From Ancylomarina longa (GTDB lineage Bacteria > Bacteroidota > Bacteroidia > Bacteroidales > Marinifilaceae), in contig NZ_RJJX01000004.1 in assembly GCF_003996985.1 (NCBI RefSeq), positions 1 through 46,417 on the forward strand: 46,417 nt of DNA, given 5' to 3'. The number at the start of each line of letters is the position of its first letter. The first letter of the stretch is position 1. The translations under genes were made by a program, and so were the position numbers. The notes beneath the pieces were generated by a model. It saw only the letters and a program-made list of their open reading frames with translations. It made no database searches and was not told the DNA's origin. Positions 27,053 through 34,534 of the stretch are shown here, piece after piece.

Positions 27053-27257
27053 TTGGTTCTTGTTCTTAGGTTAAGTAATCTGGTTGATATATGTTGTAGC
27101 GCAAGGCTATAATTATATTCGAATTCATACACCTTTTTCCCAAAAAAGGCTATAAAAAAATCCTTCCATTATTATACAGGCGGAAGCATACCATTAGTAT
27201 TAATGGTTTTAAATCCCATTATCTAAAACAATAAAAAAATAGAAATTTCAATTAGGT

Positions 27258-27285
27258 ATTGGAGCTACCTTTCGATAGCTCCAAT
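27258..27285 (-). terminator. Intercistronic hairpin after the LamG lipoprotein gene
   Basis: A perfect 10-bp stem (27258-27267 with 27276-27285) and 8-base loop, 22 bases after the stop of the LamG lipoprotein gene. The minus-strand side has no immediate T run (a T-rich stretch comes about 15 bases later), so partial termination or 3'-end stabilisation of the binding-protein mRNA is more likely than full termination. Such a hairpin would let susC, susD and the binding protein be expressed more strongly than the enzymes. Confidence 0.6.
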
Positions 27286-27307
27286 TTTATTCTCAAAACA
27301 TATTCTG

Positions 27308-29170
27308 TTATTCTACGTTCCATGAGATTCCTCTCATTTCACCCTTATAATTACCGGTTACATCTTCAAACTTAACTCCGGCTACTTTATCCAGAGGGAA
27401 ATATACATTCAAGCCAGCTTCTGTACCATCAATTGCGGCATCTAAATCGGCAGCATCACGAGCAACATCCCAAAGACGGAAGTCTTTCATGTATCCATCC
27501 ATTTTACCCCAGCCATTACCTAACCACATTTCGCCCCAACCTGAAACTTCAGGAGCTCCAACATCAGTTTGTACACCTTTTTCTTCTCCATCAACATAAA
27601 GTGTTGTTGTGCGAGCTGTATCATCATGAACAATAGCTACATGTTGCCATTCGCCGGTTTTCATTGTCAATGCATCTGCCTTTGGACCTTCCCAACCATT
27701 ACCTGCATTGGTAAAGTTCCATAAGCCTCCTGATCCCAATACATTCTCTTCAGTCAACTCGTCATAACCATAAACCCAAATACCATAGTTTCCGTTATTA
27801 AAGAATTCACCAGTTCCGTAACCGAATAGAGATTTAACTTTCACATTAAATTCAACGGTATAATCACCTTGAGGCGTATAATTAGGAGTAATACGCAAAC
27901 CTACAGCATCAGGATTGTCATGATCGATGAAGATACCATCAGTAGCTTCTACCAACATGCTGTTAATTATATCGATTTTAGCTAATAACGATTCGGCTGC
28001 ATCATCTAGAGAAGATTGGCGCGTTTCGTTTGCTAATTTGTCATTTGCATTTGAAATCAATTCATCGATATAAGCTAAAGTTCCAATAGGATAATCCCCA
28101 TCTTGGTTTCCCTCTACGATTGTTGCTTTAAAATCTGTGAGATCCTGGATAGCACCTTCTAATTTTGATTTGTCAAGGACAATCACAGGAGGCTCATTCA
28201 CCCAATCAATTTTACCTTTAATAGATGCTTTATAGTTTCCTGTAACATCTGAAAAGTCGGAACCTAAATCGGAGCCAAATGGGAAGTAACATTCCAAACC
28301 TGCTTCTGAGCCTGTAAATCCGGCACTTATATTAGCTTGAATAGCCGCTGGATCCAACACACTATTCCATACTCTGAATTCTCGCACCAGCATATTGCAA
28401 ACTCTATCCGTCCACATAGGACTATTTCCAATTACGAACGATTTATCAACAGCCAGCAAATGGGTATTATCATTAGTAGCCACAGCAGCACCATTTACAT
28501 ATAGTATTTGATGAGATCCTGTATTGGTTAAGGCTACATGCATCCACTCCCCTGATTTCATTGTGCCTGCTCCTGCCTGATCACCCGAATCAACCCAATT
28601 GTTATTACCAACAACAACCTGAATTTTACCATCGCTAAAATATCTTACTCCGAAACCACTATCCGGTCCTGATTGCTCACAAGAAAATAAATTGTTTGAA
28701 TACCCTTTTGTATTTAAATCAACAATGTAACAATCAATTTCAATCGTAAAAGCACCATTTAAAACAGGCTTTATATTATCCGAAATCTGAATGTAAGTAT
28801 CATTCTCTTGCTGAATATATGGCATGGCTACTGCTACAATATTCGCTTTAAATATGTCAATGTAACGTTGCAATTTCACTACAGCATCGGCAATTTCTTC
28901 TTGGTTTTTAGCATTATCAATTCGCCAATAAACCCAATTTACCACTTCCTGAAGTTCATCTTTTGATCCTGGTTTAAAATCGCCTGCGTTGATTCCCTCC
29001 ACACTGTTGGCGATTAGGCCTTCTGCTTCTGTTATCAGAGCATCAAGAGAACCCGTTTCATATCCTCCTGTATTGTTATTATTATCATCGTTGCAAGCTG
29101 CAAAGGCAAAAACCATTACAAAGGCAGCCAGAAAAGACAATAGCTTTATATTTAACTTTAATGCTTTCAT
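27308..29170 (-). CDS. Surface lipoprotein with duplicated FIVAR-like and LamG domains (probable glycan-binding protein)
   Basis: A 620-residue lipoprotein (lipobox FAAC, Cys26, followed by an acidic Asp/Asn run typical of surface export in Bacteroidota). Two copies of one module are visible: a helical FIVAR-like segment (about 40-115) then a LamG/concanavalin-like domain (about 125-325), repeated as a helical segment (about 332-412) and a second LamG domain (about 418-619). Each LamG has the W-x-H-V-A-(L/I)-x-H/N and LYVDG/LYVNG strands and a final DVTGNYK. Its position after susD is that of SusE/F-type surface glycan-binding proteins, so it probably binds the target glycan, but this is positional inference. 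Confidence 0.85.
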   Translation of the reverse strand: MKALKLNIKLLSFLAAFVMVFAFAACNDDNNNNTGGYETGSLDALITEAEGLIANSVEGINAGDFKPGSKDELQEVVNWVYWRIDNAKNQEEIADAVVKLQRYIDIFKANIVAVAMPYIQQENDTYIQISDNIKPVLNGAFTIEIDCYIVDLNTKGYSNNLFSCEQSGPDSGFGVRYFSDGKIQVVVGNNNWVDSGDQAGAGTMKSGEWMHVALTNTGSHQILYVNGAAVATNDNTHLLAVDKSFVIGNSPMWTDRVCNMLVREFRVWNSVLDPAAIQANISAGFTGSEAGLECYFPFGSDLGSDFSDVTGNYKASIKGKIDWVNEPPVIVLDKSKLEGAIQDLTDFKATIVEGNQDGDYPIGTLAYIDELISNANDKLANETRQSSLDDAAESLLAKIDIINSMLVEATDGIFIDHDNPDAVGLRITPNYTPQGDYTVEFNVKVKSLFGYGTGEFFNNGNYGIWVYGYDELTEENVLGSGGLWNFTNAGNGWEGPKADALTMKTGEWQHVAIVHDDTARTTTLYVDGEEKGVQTDVGAPEVSGWGEMWLGNGWGKMDGYMKDFRLWDVARDAADLDAAIDGTEAGLNVYFPLDKVAGVKFEDVTGNYKGEMRGISWNVE

Positions 29171-29195
29171 ATCTAATAAAATATTTAGATTTAAA

Positions 29196-29230
29196 ATAGT
29201 ATTCCACCATGTATCACAATGGAATACTAT
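29196..29230 (-). terminator. Intercistronic hairpin between susD and the LamG lipoprotein gene
   Basis: A perfect 11-bp stem (29196-29206 with 29220-29230) with a 13-base loop, only 7 bases beyond the susD-like stop. On the minus strand it is followed by TTTTAAATC, a weak T tract. It probably marks mRNA processing or partial termination within the PUL operon. Confidence 0.6.
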
Positions 29231-29236
29231 CTTTTA

Positions 29237-30799
29237 TTATAAATTACTATTCATCAAACCATCACCACCTTTAGTTTTGGTATCAGCAGTATCCCACCAA
29301 ACACGGATATCCATTCTGTCTGTTTCCAAGCTATTTTGTGCAGAAGGCATATTGGCTTCGTTTTGTAAATGCTCATTATCAGGATAGCGAACACGCTTCA
29401 CCCAAGTACCTGATGCAACAGAAGAGCTACCACTTACTCCATCTTTTGGAAGTGTAATGTCCGGATAATCTGTTCTTCTAAAATCAGCCCATCCTTCTAC
29501 GCCATTTGGAAAATCAGCAACCCATTTCTGAGTAATCAATTGTTTTAGGGAAGCTTCATTAGCCCCGGTAAGTTGAGGCAAACCGGCAATATAATCGCTT
29601 GCTGCAGAAGCATCAACACCAACATATTCCATAGAAGCCTGAATTCCTTCTTGATATAGTGCATTTGCATCTCCGGATATCCATCCACGCAAGGCAGCCT
29701 CTGATTGTAAGAACAATACTTCCGCATAAAACATTACTGGACAATACATGGCATCTTCTACGCCATCACCAACAAAATCAATATATCCACCTTTAAGATT
29801 TATAGTTGCGAAATTTTCATCCGATTTTGGAGGAACTAAGTTGTATCCGTTTTCGATTCCTTCGTATTTGGTAAAACCTGCATCTTCTTTGCTGGTTGGC
29901 TCACCATCTACCTGATAGGCGAACCAAATAGGTGTTCTTGGATCTTCACCAGCACTAGATTGATTATATACATAGTTCGAAAAAGTTTTCGACATTCTGA
30001 TATTATTCCAATTCCACGCCATTTGGTGTAGATAATCGTACCAGCCTTTATTCCACATTGGAACTTTTGCAACATCAGCATTACTGGTAAGTAAACCACC
30101 TGGTCCGTTCACAGCAGCTTGTGCTTCAGCTTGTGCTTTTGAAGCATCTACATTTGAAATACGCATAGCCAATCGTAAACGTAGTGAGTTACCAAACTTT
30201 CGCCATTGAGAAGCATCACCATCATAAATCAAATCGTAACCATCATCATACTTGTACTGTTCCTCACCACCTGTAATACTATTAATAGCTACATCTAATC
30301 TTTTAAACAGATCCGTATAAATATCCTGTTGAGATGTATAGGCTACCGCATCACCAGTTCCGGCACCAAAATATGGAATATCACCATAAGTATCTGTCAT
30401 TCTTGACCACCAGTAGCACATCCAAATTTCTTTAATAGCAATTGCATCAGTATATACAGGATCTTCACCATACATATTTTGAATAGCCAAAGCTCTTCTC
30501 AGATGTCTTGTATAATGTTCCTTCCATTGGTTTCCAATCCATCCATCAACATATTCATAACGTGGTGATGGAAAACCAGAAACAGTATTCGCCCAATATT
30601 GAGAATATAAATCGGGGTACAAATTCACATTTCTTTGGTAGTTAGCAAACACCTCTTGTTCCATGGTGTTGAAGAAGAATTTTGGCTCGACCTCAGTTAC
30701 TGCATCAGAAGGGACATTCATGTCTCCAAAATCATCAGAACAACTACTGTTCAAAATGATCAGCCCCAATACAAATAATATTATATTTAATTTTTTCAT
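29237..30799 (-). CDS. SusD/RagB-type outer-membrane glycan-binding lipoprotein
   Basis: A 520-residue lipoprotein with lipobox NSSC (Cys20) and an acidic CSDDFGDMN start. The sequence belongs to the SusD-like 2 group: N-terminal DMNVPSDAVTEVEPKFFFNT, WWSRMTDTYGDIPYFGAG in the TPR-rich middle, GDASQWRKFGNSLRLRLAMR, and C-terminal QKWVADFPNGVEGWADFRR. It forms the lid of the SusCD transporter and captures oligosaccharides at the cell surface. It starts 19 bases after susC, the usual arrangement. The bound sugar is inferred from the neighbouring mannosidases. Confidence 0.95.
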   Translation of the reverse strand: MKKLNIILFVLGLIILNSSCSDDFGDMNVPSDAVTEVEPKFFFNTMEQEVFANYQRNVNLYPDLYSQYWANTVSGFPSPRYEYVDGWIGNQWKEHYTRHLRRALAIQNMYGEDPVYTDAIAIKEIWMCYWWSRMTDTYGDIPYFGAGTGDAVAYTSQQDIYTDLFKRLDVAINSITGGEEQYKYDDGYDLIYDGDASQWRKFGNSLRLRLAMRISNVDASKAQAEAQAAVNGPGGLLTSNADVAKVPMWNKGWYDYLHQMAWNWNNIRMSKTFSNYVYNQSSAGEDPRTPIWFAYQVDGEPTSKEDAGFTKYEGIENGYNLVPPKSDENFATINLKGGYIDFVGDGVEDAMYCPVMFYAEVLFLQSEAALRGWISGDANALYQEGIQASMEYVGVDASAASDYIAGLPQLTGANEASLKQLITQKWVADFPNGVEGWADFRRTDYPDITLPKDGVSGSSSVASGTWVKRVRYPDNEHLQNEANMPSAQNSLETDRMDIRVWWDTADTKTKGGDGLMNSNL

Positions 30800-30818
30800 A
30801 TCGTTTCACTTTTTTCAA

Positions 30819-33800
30819 TTAAAATCCTACGTTAAGGGAGAATCCATATGTTCTAGCAGATGGTACAGGTGAGAAATCGTATGCCTGCGCTGCAAAACTA
30901 GAACTATAAGCACTTGCATCAGGAGCTGTTCCTGGTGTATGTTTGTAGAAATAAAATAAATTTCTTCCTACGAGAGAAACTCTTGCCGACTTAACAGGAT
31001 TATGAGGAATTTTATTCAGAAATGATTTTGGAATATTATATCCAAGAACAAGTTCTCTTAATTTCATATGAGAAGCATCATACATAAATTCTTCATCTAC
31101 CTTTGATAATTGTCTCCAATATTCTTCTGCAGAAATCATTACATTATTTGTACTTCCATCCATAGCAACTCCATCAACGAATAAAGCCATACGATTGTTT
31201 TCGAGTGTTCTTTTAGCAGTACCTGCCGAAGTTGCTCCTTGTTCAGAAGAAGACAAAATATCTCCACCTTCCTGAACAGATACTAATGCAGTAAAAAACA
31301 ATCCTTTATAATCGATACTTAAATTAATGGAACCTGTAAAATCAGGTTGAATATTTCCTAAAACATGGTCATCACCTTGAGCCAATGTCATAAGGCCATT
31401 TTCATCCATTATCAAATCACCATTTTCGTTTCGATTATAAATACTGCCTCGGATTACTCCAAGCTTTTCGCCTGGAATTGCCATCACATTCATTCCAAAA
31501 CCATATTCAGGCACACCTTCGGCTAACCTCTCCATTACACTCTCGTTTTGTGCGAAATTAAAATCCAAACCAATGGTTAAATCTTTTGTTTTTACAGGAA
31601 CGGTTGACAACATAACCTCAATACCTTTATTGGTAATCAAACCAGCATTGATCAAATGTACATCGTATCCAGAGCTCTGAACTGTTTCCACAGGAAGAAT
31701 TTGATTTTTTGTGTCTTCATTATAATAGGTAAAATCAATTCCTACTCTATTGCTAAGTAATCTTAAATCAGCACCAATTTCCCAGGAAGTAGAAATCTCC
31801 GGCTTTAAGTTTTGTACCACTTGCTTTGAGGAAACATTACCGGTAGATAAACCATAGTTCCAATTTCCGATGGTAAAGTTCTGGCTTGTTTGATACGGAT
31901 CAGTTGCTTTACCAACTCTTGCCCATGAACCACGAACCTTTGCAAAAGAAACCCAATTAGGCATTTCTATCATTTCAGAAACAATTCCACTTAAACTTAA
32001 AGATGGATAAAAATAAGAATTGTCGTATTTCGCATCGGATGCTGTAAGGGTTGAAGACCAATCATTACGAGCAGTCATATCTAAGAAAATACTATTCTTA
32101 TAAGCCACTTGTCCAAAACCATAAATTGAGCGAACTTCTGACTCATTGATAGACTCGGATGCATTAATATTAGAACCTGCTCCTAAAAAGAAATCACCCT
32201 CAGAGGTTAAACGACCAGAAGTTGCACTTAAGGTTTTTGCATAACGTTGCATACTATTTGCACCTACATTTAATCCAATAGTGAAATCCTCATTCAAGTC
32301 TTTATTATAAGATAATAAGAACTCATAGTTTTCCTCCTTAAAGTTAGATTGCGTAGGATTGTAATTTGGCCGGTTAGAATCAACATTATCTGCAAACAAA
32401 TAGCCTTCAACAGAAGAAAATTGATAAAAATCCATTCCATATTTAAATTTCGCCTTTAAATTAGAGTTGATTTTTATATTAGCAGCCAAATACCCAAAGG
32501 TTCTGTTCTTTTGGTCGTTGTTTGTGGTTTGAGCTTGCAAAAAATATGGATTCCTATAATTTGCATTTGCAGTAGTATACAACTGCTCTACATGCTGTCC
32601 TCCAACAATATTATATCCAGGTGCCAAATCCTGATTTCTAATATTTAATGGCATTGTATTAAAGTAAGACACATAACTGTAGTTTCCTACCTCCGGACGA
32701 TCATTTCCCTCCGTTAAAAAGTAAGATACCTTCGTATCAATATTTAACCAATTATTTATATCGTAATCTGCTCTCAAATCAAAAGTTGATTTCTCTACTT
32801 TATGATCTTCATAAATACCGTTCATAATGTCTTTTCCAAGAGAAACACGATAAGAACCGTTGTCGTTTCCTCCTGTAAATGAAACATTGTGTTTTTGAGT
32901 AGTTCCAGTACGAGTAAAATCTTCCAAACGATTTTTTTGAGCTTCGTAAGGAATTGTTTCACCTGTCCAGGATTCGAGCATTTGCCCCTGCATCATTGGT
33001 CCCCAGGAGGACGTTGCATTCTTGTCATATTCACCATTGGTGCCCTGTCCATATTTATCTTGCAAATCCAATAAATATGCAGCATCTGAGAAAGTAAAAC
33101 TTCCGGAATAATCAATTCCCAGACCTTTATTTCTACTTCCTTTTTTAGTAGTAACAAGAATTACTCCATTACCACCTCGTTCTCCATATAGCGCTGCAGC
33201 ATTTGGTCCTTTTAGAATTGACACTGATGCTATATCGTCTGGATTCAAATCAAATGCACCACCAGCTCTTGATGTACCTCCCCAGATTCCACCATCACGG
33301 CTATTACCATTATCAAACGGCACTCCATCAACTACCCATAAAGGCGCATTATTACCTGTTAGTGAACTAGATCCACGAATTTCAATCCGGGAAGTTCCTC
33401 CAATACCACTACCCGACTGATTAATCTGCACACCAGCAACTTTACCTTGTAAAGAACTCACCAAATCTGCATTGCCAGCCTGTGTTAACTCATCAGCTTT
33501 CACATCCTGAACGGCATAACCAAGAGCTTTTTTCTCTCTTTTAATACCTAAGGCAGTTACAACAACCTCATCTACTTGCAAAGCATCGATATGCATTACA
33601 AGATCAATTACAGAGTGAGAACCAACTGTGATTTCCTGTGTTTCCATCCCAACAAAACTAAATACCAAAACATCCGTATCACCCGAAACAGAGATTTCGT
33701 ATTTTCCGTCTACATCAGTAACGGTTCCAATAGTAGTTCCTTTTATAACAACAGATACTCCGGGAAGTGACATACCCGACTCTTCTGTTATAGTACCATT

Positions 33801-33977
33801 AATTACCCTTTGTGCAGCAACAGCTGAATTGTCTTCGGATAATTTGTCAACGTTTGCATTTGCCGATAATGGGAGAACCATTATTGCAAACAGCAAGACA
33901 AAAATTCCAATCTTACTTCCAAAACCTAATGGGTTAGATAGGTTGGAATGAAGATTTCGTAAATAGCATTTCTTCAT
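30819..33977 (-). CDS. SusC/RagA family TonB-linked outer-membrane transporter
   Basis: A 1052-residue TonB-dependent oligosaccharide importer. After the signal peptide (about 1-42) comes a carboxypeptidase-regulatory-like domain (VINGTITEESGMSLPGVSVV, about 58-130), the TonB-box region (DEVVVTALGI), the plug (YAVQDVKADELTQAG to NGVILVTTKKGSR, with KVAGVQINQ and RIEIRGSSSL), and a 22-strand barrel ending in aromatic F (SLNVGF). There is no N-terminal STN domain, so it does not use an anti-sigma system, in keeping with the separate regulator next door. It is the first gene of the PUL; a -7 box and palindrome lie at 34048-34082. Confidence 0.97.
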   Translation of the reverse strand: MKKCYLRNLHSNLSNPLGFGSKIGIFVLLFAIMVLPLSANANVDKLSEDNSAVAAQRVINGTITEESGMSLPGVSVVIKGTTIGTVTDVDGKYEISVSGDTDVLVFSFVGMETQEITVGSHSVIDLVMHIDALQVDEVVVTALGIKREKKALGYAVQDVKADELTQAGNADLVSSLQGKVAGVQINQSGSGIGGTSRIEIRGSSSLTGNNAPLWVVDGVPFDNGNSRDGGIWGGTSRAGGAFDLNPDDIASVSILKGPNAAALYGERGGNGVILVTTKKGSRNKGLGIDYSGSFTFSDAAYLLDLQDKYGQGTNGEYDKNATSSWGPMMQGQMLESWTGETIPYEAQKNRLEDFTRTGTTQKHNVSFTGGNDNGSYRVSLGKDIMNGIYEDHKVEKSTFDLRADYDINNWLNIDTKVSYFLTEGNDRPEVGNYSYVSYFNTMPLNIRNQDLAPGYNIVGGQHVEQLYTTANANYRNPYFLQAQTTNNDQKNRTFGYLAANIKINSNLKAKFKYGMDFYQFSSVEGYLFADNVDSNRPNYNPTQSNFKEENYEFLLSYNKDLNEDFTIGLNVGANSMQRYAKTLSATSGRLTSEGDFFLGAGSNINASESINESEVRSIYGFGQVAYKNSIFLDMTARNDWSSTLTASDAKYDNSYFYPSLSLSGIVSEMIEMPNWVSFAKVRGSWARVGKATDPYQTSQNFTIGNWNYGLSTGNVSSKQVVQNLKPEISTSWEIGADLRLLSNRVGIDFTYYNEDTKNQILPVETVQSSGYDVHLINAGLITNKGIEVMLSTVPVKTKDLTIGLDFNFAQNESVMERLAEGVPEYGFGMNVMAIPGEKLGVIRGSIYNRNENGDLIMDENGLMTLAQGDDHVLGNIQPDFTGSINLSIDYKGLFFTALVSVQEGGDILSSSEQGATSAGTAKRTLENNRMALFVDGVAMDGSTNNVMISAEEYWRQLSKVDEEFMYDASHMKLRELVLGYNIPKSFLNKIPHNPVKSARVSLVGRNLFYFYKHTPGTAPDASAYSSSFAAQAYDFSPVPSARTYGFSLNVGF

Positions 33978-34047
33978 AGTTAGTAATTATTAATTATACA
34001 CTGAACAAAAAAAATCATGTGAATTTTTCTTGAAACCAATATTAGCG

Positions 34048-34082
34048 CAAACGTATTAATTCACGATTAATATTGAATTAAT
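34048..34082 (-). promoter_or_regulatory. Candidate susC promoter with overlapping inverted repeat
   Basis: The minus strand at 34055-34048 reads TACGTTTG, an exact match to the Bacteroidota -7 consensus TAnnTTTG. It would place the transcript start near 34042 and give a leader of about 65 bases. The expected -33 region is covered by an inverted repeat, ATTAATTC (34055-34062) and GAATTAAT (34075-34082), and has no clear TTG box, which is typical of an activator-dependent promoter. Confidence 0.5.
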
Positions 34083-34183
34083 GTGTCTTTCAAAATCATT
34101 AATCTACTTGTTTTCTCTTGTCTTTCTGATATATAAATTTCTTTGTCCACTTTTAAAGCGCATTTCATTGTATCCACGTCAAA

Positions 34184-34310
34184 AAGTTAGAGTGTTTTTT
34201 AAAGTCTTGATACTTGTGAAAAGAAGTCTAGATGTTTTTCGGAAAAGGTCTTGATCTTTTTAAATAAATCCTTGATGTTTTTTAAAAAAGTCAAGACATT
34301 TTTCCATTAA
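34184..34310. repeat. Degenerate 21-22-bp direct repeats between susC and the membrane regulator gene
   Basis: Five units can be aligned on TTGAT-like cores starting at 34207, 34229 (TAGAT), 34251, 34272 and 34293 (AAGAC), with spacings 22, 22, 21 and 21; a weaker one precedes at about 34188. The consensus is roughly AGTCTTGATnTTTTTnnAAA. The spacing is two helical turns, so all units face the same side of the DNA. They lie about 130-255 bases upstream of the candidate susC -7 box. The rest of 33978-34534 holds the two promoter regions listed separately and no other gene. Confidence 0.75.
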
Positions 34311-34450
34311 GATCCTTTATTATAATTCAAACAGATAATATATTCTTCCAGACTCCAAACATATTTATTCCAAATAATCTTAATAATAACAGCTCTAAAT
34401 CATTCCAAAATCTAGTATTTACAGGTGTTTTCTGATAACTTTGACAACCA

Positions 34451-34486
34451 TAGACTTTATAGTCTAACTAGATTTAGATATATTTG
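34451..34486 (+). promoter_or_regulatory. Candidate promoter and palindrome for the membrane regulator gene
   Basis: TATATTTG at 34479-34486 matches the -7 consensus TAnnTTTG exactly, 49 bases before the ATG at 34535. About 13 bases upstream is a perfect palindrome TAGACT-TTAT-AGTCTA (34451-34466), whose right half AGTCTA also occurs in the upstream repeat unit at 34224-34233. This suggests that the regulator controls its own gene. Confidence 0.4.
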
Positions 34487-34534
34487 ATAATTATCTGCAA
34501 ACCACTTTAATTTTTAACTAAGCCCCAATAAACA

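Noticed and set aside
33628-33951. Open frame on the plus strand opposite the susC N-terminus
   Set aside because: It is antisense to the conserved carboxypeptidase-like and signal regions of SusC; low-complexity composition and no family.
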